DNA from: Astrobacterium formosum
GTDB taxonomy: Bacteria; Pseudomonadota; Alphaproteobacteria; Rhizobiales; Xanthobacteraceae
Assembly: GCA_030848545.1 (NCBI GenBank)
Contig: JAVDCA010000019.1
Span: 1 to 64,000 of the forward strand
Length of the DNA stretch: 64,000 nt
Direction: 5' to 3'
Shown: positions 34,674 through 43,320 of the stretch, piece after piece
Layout: the number at the start of each line of letters is the position of its first letter
Position numbering within the stretch: position 1 is the stretch's first letter
Made by a program: the position numbers and the translations under genes
The notes under the pieces: generated by a model
The model's database searches: none
What the model saw: only the letters and a program-made list of their open reading frames with translations
What the model was told of the DNA's origin: nothing

Positions 34674-36617
34674 TTGTTCTCAAAGGTGACAGCTTTGACC
34701 CGCCCGAAACTCGACATCATCGCCATGGGCCGCTCGTCGGTCGATCTCTACGGCCAGCAGGTCGGCGGCCGGCTCGAAGACATGGGGAACTTCGTCAAAG
34801 CGGTCGGCGGCAGTCCGACCAACACGTCCATCGGCCTTGCCCGTCTCGGCCTGAAGCCCGGCCTGATCACCCGCGTCGGCGACGAACATATGGGCCGCTT
34901 CATCCGCGAACAGCTCGTGCGCGAAGGCGTCGACGTCGAAGGCGTGCACACCGATCCGGGCCGCTTCACCGCCCTCGCCATCCTCGGCATCCGCGACGAC
35001 AAGAGCTTTCCACTGCTGTTTTACCGCACCGACTGCGCCGACGCGGCGATCGACGAAAGCGATATCGACGAGGACTACATCCTGTCCGCCGGCGCGGTGT
35101 TGGTGTCGGGGACGCACTTTTCGCGGCCGAACACCAATGCGGCCCAGCGCAAGGCAATGAAGATCGCCCGCCGCCATGGCCGCCGGGTCGCCTTCGACAT
35201 CGACTACCGGCCCAACCTGTGGGGGCTTGCCGGGCTCGGCGCCGGCGAGGAACGTTACATCCGTTCCGACACCGTCTCGCAACATCTCCAGGAAGTCCTC
35301 GCCGATTGCGACCTCATCGTCGGCACCGAGGAGGAGATCCATATCGCGGGCGGAGTCACCGACACGCTGGCGGCTCTGCGCCGCATTCGCGAACTGTCCG
35401 CCGCCACCATCGTGTGCAAGCGCGGCCCGATGGGATGTGTCGTCTTCACCGGGGCGATCCCCGACGACCTCGACCAGGGCATCCGCGGGCCGGGCTTCCC
35501 GGTCGAAGTCTTCAACGTCCTCGGCGCCGGTGACGGCTTCATGGCCGGATTCCTGCGCGGCTGGCTCGTGAACGAGTCGATCGAGACCTGCTGCGCCTGG
35601 GCCAATGCCTGCGGCGCCTTTGCGGTCTCGCGCCTGATGTGCTCGATCGAATATCCGACCTGGCGGGAACTTCAGTACTTCCTCACCCACGGTTCGCCGC
35701 ACCGGGCGTTGCGCAAGGACGAGACCCTCAATCACATCCACTGGACCAGCACGCGCCGGCGGTTGCCGCCGAGCCTCACCGTGTTCGCGATAGACCACCG
35801 CAGCCAGCTCGAGAAGATGGCGCAGGAAGTCGAGGCGCCGCTGGAGCGCATCGCGACCCTCAAGAGCCTCGCCGTCGACGCCGTCGTCAAGGTTGCCCAG
35901 GGGCGGTCCGGATTCGGCATGCTGCTGGACGGCAATTACGGCCGGGAGGCGCTATTCAAAACCACCGACCATGATTTCTGGATCGCCCGTCCGCTGGAGA
36001 GATCGGGATCGCGGCCATTGACCCTGGAAGTGGAGGGGTCTTCGTCGCTCGGCGTGCTGCTCGCCGAATGGCCGGTCCATCACACCGCCAAGGTGCTGTG
36101 CTTCTATCACCCCGACGACCCCGAGGACCTCAAGCAGCAGCAGGAGCGCGAGCTCAAACGCGTCTACGACGCCTGCCGCGGCGTCGGCCGTGAGCTTCTG
36201 GTGGAGCTGATCGCATCCGCGAGCGGTCGGCTCGCCGACGACACCATGGCGACGGTGATGCGCCGGTTCTACGAGCTGGGCATCAAGCCCGACTGGTGGA
36301 AGCTCGAAGACCTGCCGTCCACGGACGCCTGGCGCCAGGTCGCGACCGTGATCGACGACAACGATCCCGACTGCCGCGGCGTCGTCCTGCTCGGTCTCGA
36401 CGTTCCCGAAGCCGAACTGGCGGAAGCCTTCCGGCGCGCCGCCCCGTGCGAGCGCGTCAAGGGCTTCGCGGTCGGCCGCACCATTTTCGCCGCACCGGCG
36501 CGCGCCTGGCTCGCCGGACAGATGACCGACGCGGAAGTGGTCGACGCCATGGCGGCCAATTTCGCCTCGCTGGTCGCATTGTGGCGCGCCGCCGCCATGG
36601 CGCGGACGCATGCCTAA
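34674..36617 (+). CDS. iolC: Bifunctional 5-dehydro-2-deoxygluconokinase / 5-dehydro-2-deoxyphosphogluconate aldolase (IolC)
   Basis: A 647-residue fusion. Residues 1-330 form a PfkB-type kinase (KAVGGSPTNTSIGLARLG and the VFNVLGAGDGFMAGFLRGW catalytic/anion-hole motif). Residues about 360-640 form the DUF2090 aldolase-like domain (VFAIDHRSQLEKMAQ, KVAQGRSGFGMLLDGNYG, VKGFAVGRTIF). This is the alphaproteobacterial IolC fusion of the inositol pathway. TTG 34674 has AGAGGAA upstream; a TTG at 34695 with AAAGG upstream is an alternative start. No other iol genes are in the window. Confidence 0.92.
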   Translation: MFSKVTALTRPKLDIIAMGRSSVDLYGQQVGGRLEDMGNFVKAVGGSPTNTSIGLARLGLKPGLITRVGDEHMGRFIREQLVREGVDVEGVHTDPGRFTALAILGIRDDKSFPLLFYRTDCADAAIDESDIDEDYILSAGAVLVSGTHFSRPNTNAAQRKAMKIARRHGRRVAFDIDYRPNLWGLAGLGAGEERYIRSDTVSQHLQEVLADCDLIVGTEEEIHIAGGVTDTLAALRRIRELSAATIVCKRGPMGCVVFTGAIPDDLDQGIRGPGFPVEVFNVLGAGDGFMAGFLRGWLVNESIETCCAWANACGAFAVSRLMCSIEYPTWRELQYFLTHGSPHRALRKDETLNHIHWTSTRRRLPPSLTVFAIDHRSQLEKMAQEVEAPLERIATLKSLAVDAVVKVAQGRSGFGMLLDGNYGREALFKTTDHDFWIARPLERSGSRPLTLEVEGSSSLGVLLAEWPVHHTAKVLCFYHPDDPEDLKQQQERELKRVYDACRGVGRELLVELIASASGRLADDTMATVMRRFYELGIKPDWWKLEDLPSTDAWRQVATVIDDNDPDCRGVVLLGLDVPEAELAEAFRRAAPCERVKGFAVGRTIFAAPARAWLAGQMTDAEVVDAMAANFASLVALWRAAAMARTHA

Positions 36618-36655
36618 CCGGGACCACGGAATGGACAATTCCGAACGGAGAAACG

Positions 36656-37459
36656 ATGATGAACAAGGCCGTAGAAAATGCCGCCAAGAAGGTGGCCCTG
36701 ATCACGGGCGGCGCCAGCGGGCTCGGCTTTGCCACGGCGAAGCGGCTGGTCCGTGACGGTGTCTGCGTCGCGCTGGCCGACATCAAGGCCGACCAGTTGG
36801 CGAAGGCGGCGGCAACGCTCGCCATGCCCGGCGACCGCGTGCGCACATATGTCCTCGACGTCACCGATCCGGCTGCCGTCCAGCGGGTGACCGCGCAGGT
36901 TCACGCCGATTACGGCCACATCGATATTCTGGTGACCAGCGCCGGCATCAGCTATCAGGGCACGGTTCTCGACAATCCGCTCGAGGCCTGGAACCGGGTC
37001 ATCGGCATCAACCTGACCGGGTCGTATCTGTGCGCGCAGGCGGCCGCGAGGTTCATGGCCGAACGCCGCAAGGGCCGCATCGTCATGCTGGCATCGATCA
37101 CCGGCCAGCAGGTGTGGTCCGGACGGGTTGCCTACGCGGCGTCCAAGGGCGGCGTGCTGGCGCTGGCGAAGTCCTGCGCCATCGATCTGGCGCCATATGG
37201 GATCACCGTCAACTCGGTCTCCCCGGGCCCGATCAGGACGCCGCAGACCGCCAGCCTGCACAACCAGGTCATCCAGGACGCCATCCGCAACGCCACTCCG
37301 ATGGCGCGTTACGGTGAGCCCGACGAAGTCGCCGACGCCATCGCGTTCCTGGCGAGCGACGATTCACGCTTCGTCACCGGCCATGACCTCGTCGTCGATG
37401 GCGGCCTGACCAGCGCCGCCATTCTCTACGATCTCAAGACCAATCCGCTGCGGAACTGA
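36656..37459 (+). CDS. Short-chain dehydrogenase/reductase (SDR)
   Basis: A 267-residue classical SDR: the nucleotide-binding TGGASGLGFATAKRL, an NAG-like SAG motif (VTSAGISYQG), the catalytic Ser of SITGQQV, and YAASK with the catalytic Tyr and Lys. The C-terminus ends GHDLVVDGGLTSA, typical of sugar or polyol dehydrogenases in this class. GGAG precedes the ATG, 38 bases after iolC. In this context it could oxidise an inositol- or sugar-acid-like substrate taken up by the TctABC system downstream. Confidence 0.9.
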   Translation: MMNKAVENAAKKVALITGGASGLGFATAKRLVRDGVCVALADIKADQLAKAAATLAMPGDRVRTYVLDVTDPAAVQRVTAQVHADYGHIDILVTSAGISYQGTVLDNPLEAWNRVIGINLTGSYLCAQAAARFMAERRKGRIVMLASITGQQVWSGRVAYAASKGGVLALAKSCAIDLAPYGITVNSVSPGPIRTPQTASLHNQVIQDAIRNATPMARYGEPDEVADAIAFLASDDSRFVTGHDLVVDGGLTSAAILYDLKTNPLRN

Positions 37460-37563
37460 AGGACGCGACACTCTCGCGCTCACATACGGAGCCCAAACAA
37501 GCTATCCGACGCGTACTAACCGGACCGACCATCGAAAGATCCGAGCAACCAGGAGGAGCGTTG

Positions 37564-38052
37564 GTGATCAAGAATCAGAGGGATTTCTACTCCGGCGCCC
37601 TGTTCGTGCTGGTCGGCGGCGGATTCGCAGTCTGGTCCTATCTGGGCTACCGCATCGGCACCGGCCTCAGGATGGGGCCGGGGTACTTTCCCTTCGCGCT
37701 CGGCATCCTGCTCGCCATCCTGGGCGCGATCATCGCCATCAAGGCGCAGATGGACGGCTCGACCGGCGGCACCAGGATCGGCGCCGTCGCCTGGCGACCA
37801 TTGCTTCTCATCATCGCGGCCAATCTCCTGTTCGGCGTCGCGATCGGTGGGCTGCCGAGCATCGGGCTGCCGCCGATGGGACTGATGGTAGGCATCTTCG
37901 TGGTGACGTTCGTGGCTTCGCTCGCCGGCGACGAGTTCCAGTTCGTCGAGGTGTTTCTGGTGTCCGGCGTGCTCGCCGCCCTGAGCTATCTGGCCTTCAT
38001 CGTCGTTCTGCGCCTGCAGATCCCCGTCTGGCCGTTCTTCATCGCGGAGTGA
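37564..38052 (+). CDS. Tripartite tricarboxylate transporter, TctB family small permease
   Basis: A 162-residue membrane protein with four transmembrane segments: the small subunit of a TTT carboxylate importer. GTG 37564 follows AGGAGG; the in-frame TTG at 37561 is an alternative. The N-terminus (NQRDFYSGALFVLVGGGFAVWS) has the form typical of TctB proteins. It ends eight bases before the downstream TctA start. Confidence 0.88.
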   Translation: MIKNQRDFYSGALFVLVGGGFAVWSYLGYRIGTGLRMGPGYFPFALGILLAILGAIIAIKAQMDGSTGGTRIGAVAWRPLLLIIAANLLFGVAIGGLPSIGLPPMGLMVGIFVVTFVASLAGDEFQFVEVFLVSGVLAALSYLAFIVVLRLQIPVWPFFIAE

Positions 38053-38060
38053 GGTGTGCC

Positions 38061-39572
38061 ATGGATCTGTTCGCCAATCTCGCCCTCGGCTTCGACGTCG
38101 CGTTCTCGCTCACGAACCTGCTCTACGCATTCATCGGCTGCCTGCTCGGCACGCTGATCGGCGTGCTGCCCGGCGTCGGACCGCTTGCCACCATCGCCAT
38201 GTTGCTGCCGGCCACCTACGCGCTGCCGCCGGTGTCGGCGCTGATCATGCTGGCCGGCATATTCTACGGCGCCCAGTACGGCGGCTCGACAACGTCGATC
38301 CTGGTCAATCTGCCGGGCGAGGCGTCGTCGGTCGTCACCGTGATCGACGGATTCCAGATGGCCCGCAAGGGGCAGGGCGGACGTGCGCTCGCCGCCTCGG
38401 CGATCGGCTCGTTTTTCGCCGGCTGTGCCGGCACGCTGGTGCTCGCCGCCTTCGCGGCTCCGTTGACGCAACTCGCTTTCAAGTTCGGACCGGCGGAGAA
38501 CTTTGCGCTGATGGTTCTCGGCCTGATCAGCGCCGTGGTGCTCGCGTCCGGCTCGGTCATCAAGGCGATCGCCATGACGGTTCTTGGCCTGCTCCTTGGA
38601 CTGATCGGGACGGACGTCAACACCGGCATGACCCGGTTCACGATGAACAAGCCGGAATTGATCGACGGCATCGGATTCATCGTGGTGGCGATGGGGATCT
38701 ATGGCTATGGCGAGATCATCAACACCCTGTCGCAGCACAGGAGCGAGCGGCGGGTGGCCAACACCAAGATTTCCGGGCTGATGCCGACCCGCCAGGAACT
38801 GCGTCGCATGTTCCCGGCGATCTTCCGCGGCACCGCGCTCGGCTCGATCCTCGGAATTCTTCCTGGCAGCGGTGCCGTGATGGCGTCCTTTGCGGCATAC
38901 ACGATCGAGAAGAAACTGCCGTTGACAGACGGCGAAGTTCCCCTCGGACAAGGCAACATCCGCGGCGTCGCCTCGCCGGAGGCGGCCAACAACGCCGCCG
39001 CCCAGACCTCGTTCATTCCGCTGCTGACGCTCGGCCTGCCGGCGAACGCCGTCATGGCCATGATGGTCGGGGCCATGATGATCCACAACATCCAGCCGGG
39101 TCCGACCGTCATCACCAGCAACCCGGCGCTGTTCTGGGGCCTCATCGCCTCCATGTGGATCGGCAACATGATGCTCGTGGTGCTGAACCTGCCGCTCATC
39201 GGGATTTGGGTGAAGTTGCTGAGCGTGCCGTACCGCTGGCTGTTTCCCTCGATCGTCCTGTTCTGCGCGATCGGGGTCTATTCGACCAACAATCTCACCT
39301 TCGACATCTGGCTGGTCGGCATCTTCGGCGTACTCGGCTACGTCTTCATCAAGCTCGACATCGAGTCCGGTCCGCTGCTGCTCGGATTCATCCTCGGCCC
39401 GATGATGGAGGAAAACTTCCGCCGCGCACTGAACCTTTCACGCGGCAACTGGAGCATCTTCTTCACCCAGCCACTGTCGGCCGGGTTGCTGCTGGCCGCC
39501 TTCCTGGTGCTGGTCATGCTGATGATGCCCGCCATCAAGAAGAAACGCGCAGAAACCTTCGTCGAAGACTAA
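38061..39572 (+). CDS. Tripartite tricarboxylate transporter, TctA family large permease
   Basis: A 503-residue, about 12-segment permease. The conserved loops GVLPGVGPLATIAMLLP, YGGSTTSILVNLPGEASSVVT, ILPGSGAVMASFAAYTIEKKL and GNIRGVASPEAANNAAAQTSFIPLLTLGLPAN are signatures of TctA. Together with TctB and the periplasmic TctC protein it forms a secondary, ion-coupled importer for an organic acid. ATG 38061 is preferred over the GTG at 38049. Followed after 60 bases by the binding protein gene. Confidence 0.95.
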   Translation: MDLFANLALGFDVAFSLTNLLYAFIGCLLGTLIGVLPGVGPLATIAMLLPATYALPPVSALIMLAGIFYGAQYGGSTTSILVNLPGEASSVVTVIDGFQMARKGQGGRALAASAIGSFFAGCAGTLVLAAFAAPLTQLAFKFGPAENFALMVLGLISAVVLASGSVIKAIAMTVLGLLLGLIGTDVNTGMTRFTMNKPELIDGIGFIVVAMGIYGYGEIINTLSQHRSERRVANTKISGLMPTRQELRRMFPAIFRGTALGSILGILPGSGAVMASFAAYTIEKKLPLTDGEVPLGQGNIRGVASPEAANNAAAQTSFIPLLTLGLPANAVMAMMVGAMMIHNIQPGPTVITSNPALFWGLIASMWIGNMMLVVLNLPLIGIWVKLLSVPYRWLFPSIVLFCAIGVYSTNNLTFDIWLVGIFGVLGYVFIKLDIESGPLLLGFILGPMMEENFRRALNLSRGNWSIFFTQPLSAGLLLAAFLVLVMLMMPAIKKKRAETFVED

Positions 39573-39632
39573 CCGCCATTTCGTACGCACCCCTGAACGC
39601 TGTTACCTGAAACCACAGACAGGAGTTCGAGC

Positions 39633-40643
39633 ATGCACGCGAAACGAATAGTCTCCGGGTTTGCCAAGTCCACCGCCTTCCTGACCTTGGCCATAGGACT
39701 GAGTGCGATTTCCTCCATGGCGCACGCGCAGTCGGCTTGGCCCACCAAGCCGGTCACCTTCGTGGTCGGCTACCCGCCCGGCGGCCAGACCGATTTCGCC
39801 GGCCGTGTCGTCGTCGCCAACATGCAGAAGGAACTGGGGCAGCCGATCGTCATCGACAATCGCGGCGGCGGCGGCGGAAACATCGGCTCCGACATCGTCA
39901 TGCAGGCGGCACCGGACGGCTACAAGCTCCTGGTCGGCAACGGCGTCATCACCATCAACCCGCACACCTACCGCTCCACCCCGATGGTCGACCCGCTCAA
40001 GTTCACCCCGATCGGAACGCTTCTGACCTCGGGACTGGTGCTCGTGGTGCCGGCGACTTCGCCCGTCAAGGACTACAAACAGTTCGTCCAGTACATCAAG
40101 GACAAGGCCAAGACACCCGAGGGTGTGAATTACGGCTCTTCGGGCGCCGGCAGTCTGACCCATGTCACCATGGAGCTCCTGCGCGAACGCATGGGCAAGC
40201 CGGAGATGAATCACGTTCCCTACAAGGGCACGGCGGCGGTCGCGGTCGACCTCATCGCCGGCCGCGTCGACGCCTTGTTCGATGCGACCTCGGTGATCTC
40301 GCCCTTCATCAAGTCGGGGCAGATGCGGGCCCTGATGGTGACGAGCGCGCAACGGGTGCCGGCTTTGCCGGATGTCCCGACCGCGGCGGAAGCCGGTGTC
40401 AAGGACTTCGAGATCATTTCCTTCATCGGCCTGTATGGCCCGCCGAAGCTGCCTGCGGACGTCGTCAAGAAGGCGAACTCCGCCATGAATGTGGCGCTGA
40501 AGGACGCGACGGTTCGCAAGAACATCATCGACCGCGGCGACGAGCCCGGCGGCGGCAGCGCCGAGGACCTGGGCAAGCTCACCCAGACCCATTTCAAGCT
40601 GTGGGGCGGCATCGTCAAGGCCAACGACATTCGCGTCGATTGA
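39633..40643 (+). CDS. Tripartite tricarboxylate transporter binding protein (TctC / Bug family)
   Basis: A 336-residue periplasmic receptor: a signal peptide (residues 1-32, ending SMAHAQ), then the Bug-type opening WPTKPVTFVVGYPPGGQTD and FAGRVVVANMQ, and the N-terminal ligand-binding motifs GQPIVIDNRGGGGG and APDGYKLLVG. The predicted Asp/Glu ligand loops of Bug proteins bind carboxylates. Last gene of the iolC-SDR-TTT series. The operon's local context (kinase of inositol breakdown) suggests a polyol-derived acid as solute. Confidence 0.93.
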   Translation: MHAKRIVSGFAKSTAFLTLAIGLSAISSMAHAQSAWPTKPVTFVVGYPPGGQTDFAGRVVVANMQKELGQPIVIDNRGGGGGNIGSDIVMQAAPDGYKLLVGNGVITINPHTYRSTPMVDPLKFTPIGTLLTSGLVLVVPATSPVKDYKQFVQYIKDKAKTPEGVNYGSSGAGSLTHVTMELLRERMGKPEMNHVPYKGTAAVAVDLIAGRVDALFDATSVISPFIKSGQMRALMVTSAQRVPALPDVPTAAEAGVKDFEIISFIGLYGPPKLPADVVKKANSAMNVALKDATVRKNIIDRGDEPGGGSAEDLGKLTQTHFKLWGGIVKANDIRVD

Positions 40644-40714
40644 TCGGCATCGGCATCGGCGACGGATCTCGACCGCGGTCCGTCGCTGGTTTCTTCGTCA
40701 TCGTGAAGCGGCGC

Positions 40715-40790
40715 GAAGCAGTCCAGTTCTATTTTGGTGACTCCTGGATTGCTTCGTCGCGCCCCGCAAAGACGTTTGCGTCACCGCAAC
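40715..40790. repeat. Dispersed palindromic repeat, copy 2
   Basis: GAAGCAGTCCAG (40715-40726) faces CTGGATTGCTTC (40744-40755) with one mismatch and a 17-base gap; CCCGCAAAGACGTT follows. CTGGATTGC...CCCGCAAAGACGTT also occurs on the minus strand of the copy at 29635-29704. The right end reaches into the 3' end of the aldo/keto reductase gene. Confidence 0.6.
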
Positions 40791-41821
40791 CAGCCCTTTT
40801 CGGTTGGGTACATTTCCATCCGGCCGTCGCGGGTCGCTTCGTCGATGGCCGCGACTTCTTCGGCGCTCAGCGTGAGATTGGCGATCACGCCGAGGTTCTC
40901 CTTGAGCTGATCGACATTGCGCACGCCGATCAGCGCCGAGGTCATCTCGCTTCGGCGCAGCACCCAGGCGAGGGCCAGTTGCACCAGGGATTGCCCCCTT
41001 TTGCGGGCGATCGTGTCGAGCTTCTCGACGGCCGCCAGCACGCGCGGCTCCACATGGCTTGCCCGCAGGGTGCCGGCGGGGTTCTCGCCACGCGTGCCGG
41101 CCCGGCTCGCGGAGGCCGCGTACTTGCCCGACAACACGCCCTGGGACAATGGCGAGAACGCGATGACGCCGATGCCCAGTTCGCCGCAGGCGTCGATGGT
41201 ACGATCCTCCTCGATCCAGCGATTGATCACCGAATAGCTCGGCTGATGCAGCGTGATGGGCACCCCCATCTCGGCGAGAACGCGATGGGCATCGCGGGTC
41301 TGCTGTTCGGGATAGCTGGAGATGCCCACATAGAGCGCTTTGCCTTGACGCACCGCCTGGGCGAGCGCCCCCATGGTCTCCTCGAGGGGAGTGTGGGGGT
41401 CGAAGCGATGCGAATAGAAGATGTCCACATAGTCGAGACCCATGCGGCGCAAGCTCTGGTCGAGGCTCGCCAACAGGCTCTTCTTGCTGCCGAACATGCC
41501 GTATGGCCCGGGCCACATGGGGTAGCCGGCCTTGGTGGAGATCACGAGCTCGTCCCGATGGGGCTTGAGGTCGCGCGCCATGACGAGGCCGAGGAGTTCC
41601 TCCGCCGCACCGGGAGGCGGCCCGTAATTATTGGCGAGATCGAAGTGGGTGATGCCGCGGTCGAAGGCGTAGCCCAGGAGCTCCAATGCGCCGGCATAGT
41701 CGCGGGCGGCACCGAAATTCTGCCAGAGGCCGAGACTCAACAGCGGCAGCTTGAGGCCGGATCGCCCGCAATGGCGGTAGGGCATGGTGTCGTACCGCGC
41801 CGGATCGGCTCGATAGGTCAT
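40781..41821 (-). CDS. Aldo/keto reductase, YghZ-like (L-glyceraldehyde-3-phosphate reductase type)
   Basis: A 346-residue aldo/keto reductase with the tetrad environment recognisable as FDLANNYGPPPG (Asp, Tyr), STKAGY (Lys) and YSHRFD (His). The closest known group is YghZ/GPR, which also has the NNYGPP-GSAEE element. The start at 41821 gives the family N-terminus (YRADPARYDTMPYRHCGRSGL). It is convergent with the TctC gene and divergent from the TSUP permease gene, separate from the iolC operon. Confidence 0.9.
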   Translation of the reverse strand: MTYRADPARYDTMPYRHCGRSGLKLPLLSLGLWQNFGAARDYAGALELLGYAFDRGITHFDLANNYGPPPGAAEELLGLVMARDLKPHRDELVISTKAGYPMWPGPYGMFGSKKSLLASLDQSLRRMGLDYVDIFYSHRFDPHTPLEETMGALAQAVRQGKALYVGISSYPEQQTRDAHRVLAEMGVPITLHQPSYSVINRWIEEDRTIDACGELGIGVIAFSPLSQGVLSGKYAASASRAGTRGENPAGTLRASHVEPRVLAAVEKLDTIARKRGQSLVQLALAWVLRRSEMTSALIGVRNVDQLKENLGVIANLTLSAEEVAAIDEATRDGRMEMYPTEKGWLR

Positions 41822-42018
41822 TTCTGATCTCCAACAGAGAGAGGGCCGCGCCGACGTGCGTAATCGCAAGCGCGGGTCTGCACAAGCGAAGCGGCGCAAT
41901 TCCATGGCGCAGGACCGGATCGGGTCCGGGAACACCTCCGCGATCCGCCTCGTCGTGGAACCCGTCTGTTCCATGAATGTTGATCCGGGGCCGACAACAA
42001 CAACGGAACGAAGTCCCG

Positions 42019-42816
42019 ATGGCGGCAGAACTGCTCAGCGCCGAATTCCTGTCTTTCATGGCCCTCGGTTTCGCGGCCCAGCTCGTGGATGGCGCATTGG
42101 GCATGGCCTATGGGCTGATCGCCACCACGGTTCTGCTTTCGCTCGGCACGCCGCCAGCCTTCGCCAGCGCCAGCGTCCACGCCGCCGAAGTGGTGACCAG
42201 CGGGCTCGCCGGCAGCTCCCATGTCTGGCACCGGAACGTCGACTGGAGCCTGTTCAAGCGGCTGGCGCCCGCCGGCGTCGCCGGCGGCATCGTCGGCGCC
42301 TATATCCTCACCGAACTGCCGGAAAACATCGTCAAGTTCTTCGTCGCGCTCTACCTCATCGCCATGACGGTGATGATCGTGCGCCGCGCCCGCATCGATG
42401 CCGTCCAGCAGGGCACCAAGGCGCAGCGCGAAAAGAAACTGCCGACGGCACCGGTCGGAGCGGCCGGCGGGTTCTTCGATGCGGTCGGGGGTGGCGGCTG
42501 GGGGCCGATCGTGACCTCGACGCTGCTCGCCCGCGGCGATCATCCGCGCTCGACCATCGGGTCAGTGTCGCTGTCCGAATTCTTCCTTTCCGCGGCGGTG
42601 TCGGTGACCTTCATCCTGGCCCTCGACTTCAGCGAATACTGGCAAGTGGTGCTCGGCCTGATCGTCGGCGGCGCCGTCGCGGCCCCGCTCGCCGGCTATC
42701 TCAGCAAGGTCCTGGCGCCGCGCACATTGTTGATCCTGGTCGCCTGCGTGATCACGGTCTTGAGCGGCTATAATCTCGTCCGGCTTGGGTTCGCGGCCGC
42801 GCAGGCAATGCGGTGA
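42019..42816 (+). CDS. TSUP family (TauE/SafE) membrane transporter
   Basis: A 265-residue membrane protein with about eight segments. The paired TSUP motifs are visible: GFAAQLVDGALGMAYGLIA in the first half and GAAGGFFDAVGGGGWGPIV in the second. Members export or import sulphite, sulphoacetate and other organosulphur anions; the substrate here is not deducible. ATG 42019 is chosen because the first motif then falls near residue 18. It is divergent from the aldo/keto reductase and convergent with the CinA-C gene. Confidence 0.9.
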   Translation: MAAELLSAEFLSFMALGFAAQLVDGALGMAYGLIATTVLLSLGTPPAFASASVHAAEVVTSGLAGSSHVWHRNVDWSLFKRLAPAGVAGGIVGAYILTELPENIVKFFVALYLIAMTVMIVRRARIDAVQQGTKAQREKKLPTAPVGAAGGFFDAVGGGGWGPIVTSTLLARGDHPRSTIGSVSLSEFFLSAAVSVTFILALDFSEYWQVVLGLIVGGAVAAPLAGYLSKVLAPRTLLILVACVITVLSGYNLVRLGFAAAQAMR

Positions 42817-42822
42817 GCGTCG

Positions 42823-43320
42823 TCAGGGCTCGCTCGCCAACTGGTCGAGCATGGACAGTGCCTCTGCGACCGAGCGTTCGCGAACCTCGGAGCGGCCGAT
42901 ATCGCCGAAGCGCCGCTCGCGGTGCACGAGGCGGCCGTCGCGCGCGGCGGCGGCGAAATGGACGAGCCCGACCGGCTTCTCGGCCGTGCCACCGCCCGGA
43001 CCGGCGACGCCCGTGATGGCGACCGACAAATGGGCGTGTGAATGCGCCAGCGCCCCTTGGGCCATGGCCTCGGCGGTCGCCTGGCTGACGGCGCCGTGGG
43101 TCATCAGCATCGCCTCCGGCACGCCGAGAAGTTCCTGCTTGGCGTCGTTGGAATAGGTCACGAAGCCGCGTTCGAACACGTCCGAGGAGCCTGCGATCTC
43201 GGTCAGGGCCGCGGCAACGAGGCCGCCGGTGCACGATTCCGCCGTGACGATCTTGGCGCCTCGCGAGCGCGCGCGCGCGAGCACGCGGGCGGCGAGGGGG
43301 GCTTGATCCCCGATGGTCAT
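42823..43320 (-). CDS. CinA C-terminal domain protein, copy 2 (PncC-like)
   Basis: A 165-residue stand-alone CinA-C protein with [33 protein letters not shown] and [11 protein letters not shown], likely an NMN amidohydrolase. Its ATG overlaps the ispDF stop by four bases (ATGA), so it is translated with ispDF. A stand-alone CinA next to ispDF is a regular arrangement in alphaproteobacteria, which makes this the ancestral copy; the gene at 29739-30266 would be the extra one. Confidence 0.93.
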   Translation of the reverse strand: MTIGDQAPLAARVLARARSRGAKIVTAESCTGGLVAAALTEIAGSSDVFERGFVTYSNDAKQELLGVPEAMLMTHGAVSQATAEAMAQGALAHSHAHLSVAITGVAGPGGGTAEKPVGLVHFAAAARDGRLVHRERRFGDIGRSEVRERSVAEALSMLDQLASEP

